The translations under genes were made by a program, and so were the position numbers. A stretch of 9,925 nt of DNA from Deinococcus sp. Leaf326 (GTDB lineage: Bacteria > Deinococcota > Deinococci > Deinococcales > Deinococcaceae): contig NZ_LMOM01000048.1 in the NCBI RefSeq assembly GCF_001424185.1, forward strand, positions 1-9,925, in the 5' to 3' direction. Below, one piece after another: positions 1 to 6,238 of this stretch (the first letter of the stretch is position 1; every line of letters starts with the position of its first letter). The notes beneath the pieces were generated by a model. That model was not told the origin of the DNA, did no database searches, and was given only the letters and a program-made list of their open reading frames with translations.

Positions 1-49
1 GCTTGCGGATGATCTCGTAGAGATCCTGTTCCGTCAGTGGGGCGGCCAT
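1..49 (-). CDS. 5' end of a gene running off the left edge, product unknown
   Basis: Reading leftward from the ATG at 49, the first 16 codons give MAAPLTEQDLYEIIRK and remain open to the window edge. An AGGA motif lies eight bases before this ATG, which supports it over the in-frame ATG at 58 (two codons upstream), which lacks a properly spaced ribosome binding site. Sixteen residues are too few to assign a family. The residues are hydrophilic and show no signal peptide. The gene is high-GC, like the bulk of the window and unlike the neighbouring AT-rich gene, from which it diverges. Confidence 0.5.
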   Translation of the reverse strand, partial: MAAPLTEQDLYEIIRK

Positions 50-60
50 GCTGCTCATCC

Positions 61-100
61 TAGCGAACGTGACGGGGCCGTCCGGCTCGCGGTGTCGCTA
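61..100. repeat. Imperfect inverted repeat at the GC-rich/AT-rich junction
   Basis: The ends TAGCGA (61-66) and TCGCTA (95-100) are exact reverse complements. Inside them GACGG (71-75) faces CCGTC (78-82). It sits in the leader of the leftward gene and at the place where composition changes from GC-rich to AT-rich. It could be an operator, an RNA hairpin or a scar of an insertion. No direct repeat matching the other side of the AT-rich islet was seen. Confidence 0.3.
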
Positions 101-184
101 ATCAGATACAACTGCCCCTTACCGCACGCGAGCGTTCAGAGGAACCAAAACAGTCGTCACACCTGATCGTTATACACACTTAGG

Positions 185-213
185 CTGAAAATCGCACATG
201 CTGTAGATATAAT
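185..213 (+). promoter_or_regulatory. Sigma-70-type promoter for the AlbA_2-domain gene
   Basis: CTGAAA at 185-190 matches the -35 consensus at four of six positions and is followed, after a 17-base spacer, by a perfect TATAAT at 208-213. Transcription would start near 220, leaving a leader of about 105 bases before the ATG at 326. The promoter lies inside the AT-rich islet, so the islet appears to carry its own expression signal. Confidence 0.6.
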
Positions 214-246
214 GGAAAAGTAATAATCACTAAGGTAAAGGGGCAA

Positions 247-294
247 ATGACTGTTTGTACTCTTACTATGCCTAAACTTAATGCTCTCGATTGA
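247..294 (+). CDS. Possible 15-residue leader peptide
   Basis: ATG at 247 opens a 15-codon frame (MTVCTLTMPKLNALD) ending in TGA at 292-294, within the leader of the AlbA_2-domain gene. Purine-rich AAGG (232-235) and AAAGGGG (237-243) precede it, the second rather close to the ATG. A five-pair stem (CTCGA 286-290, TCGAG 302-306) spans its stop codon. The order promoter, short ORF, hairpin, gene fits leader-peptide control, but the ORF is short enough to be chance. Confidence 0.25.
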   Translation: MTVCTLTMPKLNALD

Positions 295-325
295 ACACAT
301 TTCGAGTAATCCAACGTGGTGATCT

Positions 326-1933
326 ATGTTAACAGAAGAAAGGCAAAAGTTCCATCAAAAAAATATCGAGTACGCTCTAGCGTCTGGTGATGAGTCTGAT
401 TGGCATGATTTTAAGATAGGACTATTTAAAAATAAGCCCAATCAATCATCTAGCTTAGAAAATTTGAGAAAAGATATAGTAGCCTTAGCTAATACAATTG
501 ATGGGCCATATCAAGGATTTGGTTACATTATTATTGGAGTGAAGGATAAAACTTGGCAGCCTATAGGAATACAAGAAAACGATCAATATTCTGATCTCGA
601 TAAACTAAGAGGCGCAGTAGCCGAGGATGCACAAAAGTACATCAGCCCTCCTGTGGCGGTAGAAGTGACGTACGCTACAATAAAAAATTCAGCAGGCGAA
701 GATATTAAGCTACATATTATTGCCGTTCCCCAATCTTACTTGCAATGGCATGTCTCCACTTTGGATGAAAGCTCAGGAGCATGGGTACGTGACCATCACG
801 CTTCTATCCGTCCATTAAGTCTACAGTATGATCGATACTTAAAGAGGATCATCAGCAATACCACCCAAACACTTCAGCAGGCACAGCAGGAATCACAGCA
901 AGAAATCATTCGTCTTAAAGATGACATTGCTCGATTAGCTGCTATTCAATCCCCAGCTGCATTAACCGCAAACCAACTTGTTAAAGCACACTTTCATGGT
1001 CAAGAACAGCAATTGCAGCGATTAACACGTGATGAAATACAGATTTTTCTAGAAAAAGTGCGCGTGCTCAATGATAAAATCGATAAAATTGGTCTAGGAA
1101 ATGATATATCAGATGTGCAGTTTGACAGCATTAAACGCACTGAGATAAAAAATTGTCTCGAGAAATGCGATCAGATTATTAGGCCTATCATTGAATTAAT
1201 ATCTAGCATTATATATACTGTCCCAGCAACCCCCATAACACTTTCCATCATGAAGGAAATTTATGATGTAATAATTTTTACTGGCAATAGTGCAATAACT
1301 CTTCCAGTTTACACCTTTGCTCTACGTAACTATATAGCTCAAATTTTTATGCAAGCCCACGCTCTTGCGACTGTGTCATCTGAATCGAAGGATTCTTGGG
1401 TTTATTTTAAAAACCTTCTGACTAGTTCATCAAAATTACCCAGTGTAAATTCTCAGAGACGAGGCTATTTACCAAGTCTTTTATCATCTAGACAGCAGTT
1501 AAACCAAATCATAGCAGTAGCCAACTATAGTCACTCTTCAGCTTACCCTTTTAACCAACGATCAGGAAAATTGATGTCTGCTGGATGGGTTGGCGATATA
1601 TTACCAGTAATGGGCTTGGAGAAGCTTTACTCTGAATCAGAAGCCCTTATAACCTTTGGTTACTATTTATCGGCATCTTACCAGAATTCAGGTGCACCTG
1701 ATATAAACATGCAATGGTGGATATTTTTAGAAGCAAATAGAATAATGTCTAGAATCCTAAATAAACTATTTGATTACAGAGATTTGTTTCCTAGAGAATC
1801 CCTAATTCGTGCGGCGAGAATTTTTGATGATAGCAATAAAGAAGGAAGTCTGCTTTCAAATACAGCAGTAGATATTTTACATGAAATAGATGAGGAAAGA
1901 TACGCCCTAGAAATGCTTGAAAGAGAATCTTGA
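326..1933 (+). CDS. AlbA_2/Schlafen-type putative DNA-binding domain protein with coiled coil
   Basis: This 535-residue protein begins with what looks like an AlbA_2 (Schlafen AlbA_2, putative nucleic-acid-binding) domain over about residues 15-165. The signs are ESDWHDFK at 23-30, RKDIVALANTIDG at 48-60, the beta strand GYIIIGVKD at 66-74, and a late arginine in HASIRPL. Glutamine-rich heptads at about 175-208 suggest a coiled coil. The remaining 320 or so residues are not recognised; they contain hydrophobic helices around 285-340 but no convincing membrane segments or ATPase motifs. The start ATG is preceded by GGTGATCT, complementary to the 16S 3' end. Codons are AT-ending, in sharp contrast to the GC-ending codons of all other genes here, which points to horizontal acquisition. 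AlbA_2 proteins occur as regulators and in phage-defence loci; either role would be inference. The gene stands alone and has its own promoter. Confidence 0.75.
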   Translation: MLTEERQKFHQKNIEYALASGDESDWHDFKIGLFKNKPNQSSSLENLRKDIVALANTIDGPYQGFGYIIIGVKDKTWQPIGIQENDQYSDLDKLRGAVAEDAQKYISPPVAVEVTYATIKNSAGEDIKLHIIAVPQSYLQWHVSTLDESSGAWVRDHHASIRPLSLQYDRYLKRIISNTTQTLQQAQQESQQEIIRLKDDIARLAAIQSPAALTANQLVKAHFHGQEQQLQRLTRDEIQIFLEKVRVLNDKIDKIGLGNDISDVQFDSIKRTEIKNCLEKCDQIIRPIIELISSIIYTVPATPITLSIMKEIYDVIIFTGNSAITLPVYTFALRNYIAQIFMQAHALATVSSESKDSWVYFKNLLTSSSKLPSVNSQRRGYLPSLLSSRQQLNQIIAVANYSHSSAYPFNQRSGKLMSAGWVGDILPVMGLEKLYSESEALITFGYYLSASYQNSGAPDINMQWWIFLEANRIMSRILNKLFDYRDLFPRESLIRAARIFDDSNKEGSLLSNTAVDILHEIDEERYALEMLERES

Positions 1934-2132
1934 TTTAATCAGGAGGAATAAAATATAGCTTACCAGCTAGATTAGTAACTATAAGATTTAAAAAATCACC
2001 CTTGCCCCATGATCGAGGCAAAAAACACGGCACGAACATCCAACCGCATACCCCGTGCTCAGCGCCTTCCATCCAGATCCTTACCACCTGAAACTGGGAA
2101 AACAGCACTCACCTCGGATATTCCACCCAGGA
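1934..2132. other. Composition boundary with an orphan Shine-Dalgarno, no gene seen
   Basis: A perfect AGGAGG lies at 1941-1946, eight bases after the stop of the AlbA_2-domain gene, but no ATG, GTG or TTG follows at a workable distance. A small stem (TAGCT 1956-1960, AGCTA 1965-1969) comes just after. From about 2025 the DNA becomes GC-rich. The pattern fits an operon whose second gene has been lost at the islet boundary. No further gene is supported in this stretch. Confidence 0.3.
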
Positions 2133-2151
2133 CCCCCCTCGGGGGCACTTT
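2133..2151 (+). terminator. Short GC hairpin with weak T-tract
   Basis: CCCCC (2133-2137) pairs with GGGGG (2141-2145) across a three-base loop and is followed by CACTTTT on the plus strand. The stem is short and the T-tract brief, so this is a weak candidate for ending transcription that leaves the AT-rich islet. On the minus strand it would lie just after the small secreted-protein ORF but without a T-run. Confidence 0.25.
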
Positions 2152-2154
2152 TAC

Positions 2155-2301
2155 CTATGCCCCCCACCAAGGCTGCCAGCGGCCCACCCAGTAGGGATCA
2201 CACTTAGCATCCTGCACAGGGCCGGTCATTCCGAGCAGGAGCACGATCAAAACAGCCCGGGCACGCGGCACGCTTGCAAACAGAGTCGGGCGCTCAGTCA
2301 T
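2155..2301 (-). CDS. Possible small secreted, tryptophan-rich protein
   Basis: A 48-residue frame starts at the ATG at 2301. Its N-terminus looks like a signal peptide: two arginines (13 and 15), a hydrophobic core AVLIVLLLGM at 16-25, then a polar stretch. The mature part would be tiny, with a single cysteine at 34 and a tail rich in aromatics (YW, RW, WW). An in-frame ATG at 2379 would extend it, but the extension is arginine-rich and spoils the signal-peptide layout. The ribosome binding site is weak (AAGG about 12 bases upstream). It lies in the gap before the CoiA-like gene and runs against it. No family recognised; it may be fortuitous. Confidence 0.3.
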   Translation of the reverse strand: MTERPTLFASVPRARAVLIVLLLGMTGPVQDAKCDPYWVGRWQPWWGA

Positions 2302-2411
2302 CAGGGCATTTCGCCTTGAACGAGGACGAATTGGAAACGGAGTCCCGAGCATAAGGCCTCTCTCCCTCAAGACGTACACCTGTCTTCCTGAACATGCCCC
2401 GAGAATAGCCC

Positions 2412-3500
2412 ATGCCTTTGCGTGCCCAACTTGACGATCAGACCGTTCAGGCCTGGCAGTACGATCCCCCCACCTGGGCGCACCTCAAACAGACCTACCG
2501 CCAACACACCCTACGCACCAGCTGCTGCGACCAACCTGCCATTCCCAAGACCAGCACGCTGGGCACCCCCTTCTTCGCCCATGCCCGCCGCGGCCCCTGC
2601 ACCACCGCCCCAGAAACCCAGGAGCATCTCCTCCTCAAAGCCCAGGTCGCCCTGGCCGCACACGACGCCGGCTGGACCGTCACCACGGAGTACCCCGGAC
2701 ACACCCCGACCGGAGAACCCTGGGTGGCCGACGTCTACGCAGAACGCCAAACGCCCACCGGCACTCAGCGCATCGCCATTGAGATCCAATGGTCCCCACA
2801 GTCGCTGCAAGAGACACAGCACCGTCAGGAACGCTACGCACGAAGTGGCATCCATGCCCTCTGGCTCATGCGGCGCTTGCCGACCGACACCGATGACCTG
2901 CCCTCCGACTCCCAGTTGCCCCTCTTCCTCCTGGATGGCACGGGGCCAGACTTCTTGGTGCAGCCCATGGAGGCGCCCCTCTCCACCTTCATCCAGGGCG
3001 CCCTCGGCGGCCAACTCCTGTATTGGCCCCGACAGCCCGGGCCAGCGCGACTGGGCCTCTCTACGTTCACCATGCCCTGCTGGCGCTGTCACCGCACGAT
3101 CTCCCTGATCGGCCAGATCCATCTCCAACATCCCCGCTACCCGCACGTCACCTTCTGGGTCCCCTGGGCCACCCAGAGCTCCGTCGGCGACAGTGACGAG
3201 GGCAGCGCAGCCTTCCAGGCCCTGCTCGTAGACCGCCTCGATGACCAGCACCGCGCGACCCTCGGCCTCGGCACACTCAAGATCCGGTCCAGTCGCACCC
3301 TTCAAGACGCGTATCTCAGCCAGGGCTGCCCCCACTGTGATGCCCTCCAGGGCGATCACTTCGTCAACCAGCACCTCTTGGAAGCACTGCGCGAAGACAC
3401 CCTGCAGGCCGCACCACTCTGGTGGCCCGTCTCCCTGACTTCGGATCTGATGCACAGTGCCAGCGCCTGGTTCTTCCTCTCCAGGACCTCTGGCCCTTGA
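2412..3500 (+). CDS. CoiA-like protein (competence protein CoiA family, putative nuclease)
   Basis: The 362-residue protein follows the CoiA layout. The N-terminal part has a cysteine pair (38-39) and a GTPFFAHARRGPC segment that resembles the HFaH zone of CoiA. Then comes a restriction-endonuclease-like core: E68 and H72 in ETQEHLLLKAQ, E93, D107 in WVADVYAE, and the hallmark IAIEIQWS (E124, Q126), followed by R and Y in RQERYARSGI and the strand HALWLM. These fit a PD-(D/E)xK-type active site. The C-terminal half has two CxxC pairs (CWRC 213-216 and CPHC 306-309), probably a zinc-binding module. CoiA proteins are linked to DNA uptake and recombination of incoming DNA in Gram-positive bacteria, but family members on accessory DNA are often of unknown role. 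The start ATG has only a weak ribosome binding site. It begins a series of co-directional genes. Confidence 0.7.
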   Translation: MPLRAQLDDQTVQAWQYDPPTWAHLKQTYRQHTLRTSCCDQPAIPKTSTLGTPFFAHARRGPCTTAPETQEHLLLKAQVALAAHDAGWTVTTEYPGHTPTGEPWVADVYAERQTPTGTQRIAIEIQWSPQSLQETQHRQERYARSGIHALWLMRRLPTDTDDLPSDSQLPLFLLDGTGPDFLVQPMEAPLSTFIQGALGGQLLYWPRQPGPARLGLSTFTMPCWRCHRTISLIGQIHLQHPRYPHVTFWVPWATQSSVGDSDEGSAAFQALLVDRLDDQHRATLGLGTLKIRSSRTLQDAYLSQGCPHCDALQGDHFVNQHLLEALREDTLQAAPLWWPVSLTSDLMHSASAWFFLSRTSGP

Positions 3501-3561
3501 GCGCCCGCCTGTCCTACAGATCTCCTCCAAGGACGATCCCACAGGGTGCATCCTGAGCGCC

Positions 3562-4287
3562 ATGCCCCTCCCACCCCGGGCGGTCCTCCTGGGCGAAGCA
3601 CGCCGCTTCCGCGAAGCCCTCCTCAACGCCCGCCCCCACCTCAGTTCCCGCCTCCAGCCCTTTCCTAACGGCACAGGCACCGCCGTCACCCTCCTCCTCG
3701 AGCAGCACTTCCGCAGCTTGGGCCTCGTCACCCACCCCCGCTTCGTCTCCGTCCACCTCCATCAAGCGCCCCTCAACCATGCCTGGCTCCAGCTCGGGCC
3801 CACCCACCTCGACCTCACCGCCGGACAATTCAACCCGGCCCACCCCCTCTACCTGGAAGCAACCGTCCCCCCCTGGATGCAGGCCTATCCCTCCGAACCG
3901 TACGGCGTGCTCGAAGACTTCGACGACACGACCCGCCAGGTCCTCGCGCAGGACCTCCGCCACATCCGCGACGCTCTCGTACGCCGTCACAGCGACCGGC
4001 GGTACTGGCCCCTCCAAGCCGTGACCCGGCGACTGGCAGACATGGACCTGCTCGCCTGCCAGCACCTCCTCACTGCCAACAGCGTGAGCCGCCCCCATGC
4101 CCGCCGCTGCCCGTACTGCCCCCCGGTGCTCCCTGCACGCAACTTTCGTGCTGTCGGCGACCTGGAGGCCCTAGACTGGTTCGCCCAGTTCACCGATGAG
4201 GAACGAGGCGCCCTCCTCGCCCACTGGAAAAAGCGGACCGCCAAAGGCCCTGCTGCTGAACACGAGCCTCCGCCACATCAGGTCTGA
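3562..4287 (+). CDS. Transglutaminase-like-fold protein lacking the expected cysteine
   Basis: With the ATG at 3562 the product has 241 residues; the frame is open upstream to a GTG or CTG near 3457, but that would overlap the CoiA-like gene. Residues 34-42 (FPNGTGTAV) precede a helix, and NHAWLQLG (H73) and HLDLTAGQF (D84) follow. This order resembles small transglutaminase-like proteins in which a cysteine-bearing FPxGCC-type turn, a HAW strand and a DxTxxQF strand supply a Cys-His-Asp triad. Here histidine and aspartate are present but the turn has threonine in place of cysteine, so the protein is probably inactive or not an enzyme. A CPYC pair at 183-186 may bind metal. The fold assignment is by eye. 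It lies 61 bases after the CoiA-like gene, probably in the same transcript. Confidence 0.5.
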   Translation: MPLPPRAVLLGEARRFREALLNARPHLSSRLQPFPNGTGTAVTLLLEQHFRSLGLVTHPRFVSVHLHQAPLNHAWLQLGPTHLDLTAGQFNPAHPLYLEATVPPWMQAYPSEPYGVLEDFDDTTRQVLAQDLRHIRDALVRRHSDRRYWPLQAVTRRLADMDLLACQHLLTANSVSRPHARRCPYCPPVLPARNFRAVGDLEALDWFAQFTDEERGALLAHWKKRTAKGPAAEHEPPPHQV

Positions 4288-4347
4288 ACTCATGCCCCGA
4301 GCCTGAACCGCTCAGGAGGACATCCCCCACGCCACTCCCGCCAACAC

Positions 4348-4363
4348 CATAGGTGAACCTATG
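4348..4363 (+). promoter_or_regulatory. Inverted repeat enclosing ribosome binding site and start codon
   Basis: CATAGGT (4348-4354) and ACCTATG (4357-4363) are exact reverse complements separated by GA. The left arm contains the AGGTGA ribosome binding site and the right arm ends in the ATG of the first small peptide ORF. As RNA it can form a six-pair stem with a UGAA loop that would hide both signals; as DNA it could be an operator. Confidence 0.5.
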
Positions 4364-4471
4364 CCTCAAACGCTCAAGCCCATCCCCTCCATCCAACGTG
4401 ACCCCTGCGGCGACTGCATTCAGCAACCGCCCACCCTGCCCAAGGAAGGAGGCCCCTGTGCCGGCCGCTAA
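4361..4471 (+). CDS. Small peptide ORF A with two PCxx motifs
   Basis: A 36-residue frame beginning ATG after AGGTGA, too short for most gene callers. It contains IQRDPCGDC (11-19) and ends in KEGGPCAGR. Third codon positions are mostly G or C, as in the real genes nearby, and the ribosome binding site is good. The same motif returns at the ends of the next two ORFs. The cysteine pairs could bind metal or be modified; no family is recognised. The last 14 bases overlap the start of ORF B, so translation is likely coupled. Confidence 0.45.
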   Translation: MPQTLKPIPSIQRDPCGDCIQQPPTLPKEGGPCAGR

Positions 4472-4619
4472 GCAGGGCCTATGTCCCAGCACCCCCAGTC
4501 CGGCGCCCCATTCGGAAGGCGGTCCCTGCCCAGGCTGCCGCGACCCACACCCCTACTGGCCTGGTGCACATCTCGCACTTTCCGTCGAACTCCAGCGAGA
4601 TCCGTGCTTCGGCTGTTGA
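4458..4619 (+). CDS. Small peptide ORF B with two PCxGC motifs
   Basis: GTG at 4458 follows a strong GGAGG (4448-4452) after five bases and opens a 53-residue frame. It carries SEGGPCPGC at 19-27 and ends exactly in LQRDPCFGC. The frame could be extended upstream to a GTG at 4353, but that would run antiparallel in sense to ORF A's better-supported frame, so the 4458 start is preferred. Its first codons lie inside the DNA that codes for the terminal motif of ORF A. No signal peptide or known domain is visible. Confidence 0.4.
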   Translation: MPAAKQGLCPSTPSPAPHSEGGPCPGCRDPHPYWPGAHLALSVELQRDPCFGC

Positions 4620-4702
4620 TCGGACAGGCCCTGGACCGCCAGGCGCTCTGCTCAGGCAGCGTCCGACCCTCCTGGGAAGGCGATCCCTGTGCCGGCTGCT
4701 GA
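4604..4702 (+). CDS. Small peptide ORF C ending in PCAGC
   Basis: GTG at 4604 (alternatively TTG at 4616) opens a 32-residue frame ending in PSWEGDPCAGC. The GTG falls within the PC codons of ORF B's terminal motif, repeating the A-to-B arrangement. The ribosome binding site is weak (GCGAGA). The frame is open further upstream to an ATG at 4481, but that part is proline- and arginine-rich and would be an out-of-frame reading of ORF B. Function unknown. Confidence 0.35.
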   Translation: MLRLLIGQALDRQALCSGSVRPSWEGDPCAGC

Positions 4703-4726
4703 TTGCCCCCCCTCTCCACAGGGCGT

Positions 4727-4770
4727 GGAGACTGCACGGAAGAGCGATCCTTCCGTGCGGGACAGTCTCC
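4727..4770 (+). promoter_or_regulatory. Strong two-part hairpin upstream of the XRE-like regulator
   Basis: GCACGGAAG (4734-4742) pairs perfectly with CTTCCGTGC (4750-4758) around a seven-base loop. Immediately outside, GGAGACT (4727-4733) pairs perfectly with AGTCTCC (4764-4770), leaving a five-base bulge GGGAC on one side. No T-tract follows, so it is not an ordinary terminator. It ends 26 bases before the ATG of the regulator and could be its operator or a leader RNA structure. Confidence 0.6.
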
Positions 4771-4796
4771 CGCTACCACCCTATCGGTTGCCGACG

Positions 4797-5102
4797 ATGG
4801 ATCGGAAGAACATGACCTTGCCCCGCCATTGGCTGAGACAAGTCCGCGAGCACCGTCACCTGACCCAACAAACCCTGCTCGACCAGTTACAGGCTCAAGA
4901 CCCGCCCTGCACCCTTCCCCTTTCGCATGACTCCCGAGTGGAATCCGGCCGACGCTTCTTCTCCGAGCTCACGCCCAGGCAACAAGAAGGCCTCCGGCTC
5001 GCACTCGATGTCCCTGTCGATCTCTGGCACCAGGTCTTCGGCACCCCCACCACGACCATCAGTGCCCACCGGCCAAGAACCCTCCTTCCTGAAGAAAGCT
5101 GA
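4797..5102 (+). CDS. Short XRE-like helix-turn-helix protein
   Basis: The 101-residue product reads as a diverged Cro/C1 helix-turn-helix domain: WLRQVREHRHLTQQTLLDQL at 12-31 supplies the first helices with the typical LTQ, SRVESGRR at 46-53 matches the recognition-helix end (srxExGxR), and LRLALDVPVDLWHQVFG closes the bundle. A loop of about ten residues (QAQDPPCTL) lies between helices. A short basic-acidic tail follows. Such proteins bind DNA operators, often their own. Starts at 4797 and 4812 are both possible; 4812 has GGAAGA just before it, while a GTG at 4689 would add a proline-rich extension overlapping ORF C and containing the 4727-4770 hairpin. The hairpin argues for the shorter forms. 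Confidence 0.6.
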   Translation: MDRKNMTLPRHWLRQVREHRHLTQQTLLDQLQAQDPPCTLPLSHDSRVESGRRFFSELTPRQQEGLRLALDVPVDLWHQVFGTPTTTISAHRPRTLLPEES

Positions 5103-5173
5103 CCCCATCCGAGGGGGCGTCCTTCGTCAGCCCGCTTGCCTTCCCAACACGCCGAACACGCTTTACTGGCAGG

Positions 5174-6238
5174 ATGCCTCCTCGCTCTCCCCTCGACATC
5201 CGGCAGATCTATGTCGAGCCACGCGCAGCCGAGCTGCCCCGAGGACAGGAGATCCTGACCCGCTTCCCACAGGCCGAGCGGATCGAGGTCGCCTCCCACT
5301 GGAATATCCCCGGCCTCCATGGCAACGCCGGGCTCGTGGGGGACTGGCTGCGCATCAAGCGCCAGGTCCTGGTGCTGGGCACCCGCAAGACCCTCACGCT
5401 GAGGCCCAATGGCCGCTCGGCAGACTTCATTGCCCCGGGCATGGCCAACGGCTGCGCGTTGTCCTGCGCTTACTGTTACGTCCCTCGCCACAAAGGCTAT
5501 GCCAACCCCATCACCACCTTCGCCAATATCGAAGACGTCTCCCGGGCCCTGGAGCGCCACGCCCAAAAACAGGGTCCCAAGCCGGAGCCCAACTCGGTCG
5601 ACCCGCACGCCTGGGTCTACGACCTCGGGGAGAACAGCGACCTGAGCGTCGATGCCCTGATCTCGGATAACGTGCGCGACCTCGTCACGCTGTTCCGGAG
5701 GCTACCGAACGCCAGAGCCTCCTTCGCCACGAAGTACGTCAACCGGGAGTTGCTGACCTACGATCCGCAGGGCCGGACCCGCATCCGCTTTTCATTGATG
5801 CCCGCGCAGACGGCCCGCGTGGTGGACATCGGCACCTCTCCCATGCCCGAGCGCCTCGCCGCGATCAACGACTTCGTCGAGGCCGGCTACGAGGTGCACC
5901 TGAACTTCTCGCCCGTCATCATCTTCGAAGGCTGGACCACCGCCTACCGCGAGCTGTTCGACCAAGTGGACGCTGTACTCTCCTCGAAGGCCAAAGCGCA
6001 GTTGGCGGCAGAGGTCATCTTCCTGACCCACAACGCGGGACTGCACGAGGTCAACCTCGGCTGGCATCCGAAGGGGGAGGCCCTGCTGTGGACACCACAG
6101 TGGCAGGAGACGAAACAGTCCGAGTATGGGGGCGTCAACCTGCGGTACCGGCGGGGCCTCAAGGGCAAGGCCGTCGAGCGCTTCACCACCCTGTTGCGCG
6201 AACGTCTGCCGTACTGCACCATCCGCTACGCCTTCTGA
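5174..6238 (+). CDS. Spore photoproduct lyase family radical SAM protein
   Basis: The 354-residue protein has the radical SAM cluster motif CALSCAYC (C94, C98, C101, CxxxCxxC) after the conserved lead-in FIAPGMANG, followed by YVPRHKGYANP. Later come FATKYVN, RIRFSLMP, EVHLNFSPVII and the C-terminal LRYRRGLK and CTIRYAF, typical of SplB homologues. In Bacillus SplB the enzyme reverses the 5-thyminyl-5,6-dihydrothymine lesion. This sequence belongs with the SPL-like branch in bacteria that do not sporulate. The stretch aligned with the SplB segment holding the hydrogen-donating cysteine (C141 in B. subtilis) reads YDLGENSD here, with no cysteine, so lesion repair by the known mechanism is doubtful. 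Start is ATG with a weak, very close GGCAGG. It lies 71 bases after the XRE-like gene. Confidence 0.85.
   Translation: MPPRSPLDIRQIYVEPRAAELPRGQEILTRFPQAERIEVASHWNIPGLHGNAGLVGDWLRIKRQVLVLGTRKTLTLRPNGRSADFIAPGMANGCALSCAYCYVPRHKGYANPITTFANIEDVSRALERHAQKQGPKPEPNSVDPHAWVYDLGENSDLSVDALISDNVRDLVTLFRRLPNARASFATKYVNRELLTYDPQGRTRIRFSLMPAQTARVVDIGTSPMPERLAAINDFVEAGYEVHLNFSPVIIFEGWTTAYRELFDQVDAVLSSKAKAQLAAEVIFLTHNAGLHEVNLGWHPKGEALLWTPQWQETKQSEYGGVNLRYRRGLKGKAVERFTTLLRERLPYCTIRYAF

Larger units (their letters stand above)
4395..4702 (+). repeat. Five diverged copies of an 8-codon PCxGC-encoding unit
   Basis: Units centred on proline codons at 4403, 4454, 4524, 4602 and 4685 encode QRDPCGDC, EGGPCAGR, EGGPCPGC, QRDPCFGC and EGDPCAGC. 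A DNA consensus is GAAGGCGATCCCTGTGCCGG followed by CTGCTGA. Spacing is 51, 70, 78 and 83 bases and the reading frame changes between units 2 and 3 and between 4 and 5, so the repeat tracks the peptide motif rather than one long protein. A more degenerate copy (KSDPSVRDS) may follow near 4740-4766. Confidence 0.5.

Noticed and set aside
2009..2194. 61-codon plus-strand ORF after the AT-rich gene
   Set aside because: No ribosome binding site, atypical composition, and it crosses the composition boundary and a hairpin.
2511..3731. 406-codon minus-strand ORF opposite the CoiA-like gene
   Set aside because: A shadow frame in GC-rich DNA: glycine-, arginine- and valine-rich with no motif, while the plus strand has a recognisable nuclease core.
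4353..4457. Upstream extension of small ORF B to GTG 4353
   Set aside because: It would read ORF A out of frame, and the GTG at 4458 has a far better ribosome binding site.
4895..5608. 237-codon minus-strand ORF and 247-codon plus-strand ORF at 4927-5670
   Set aside because: Both are out-of-frame readings of the XRE-like and SPL-like genes.
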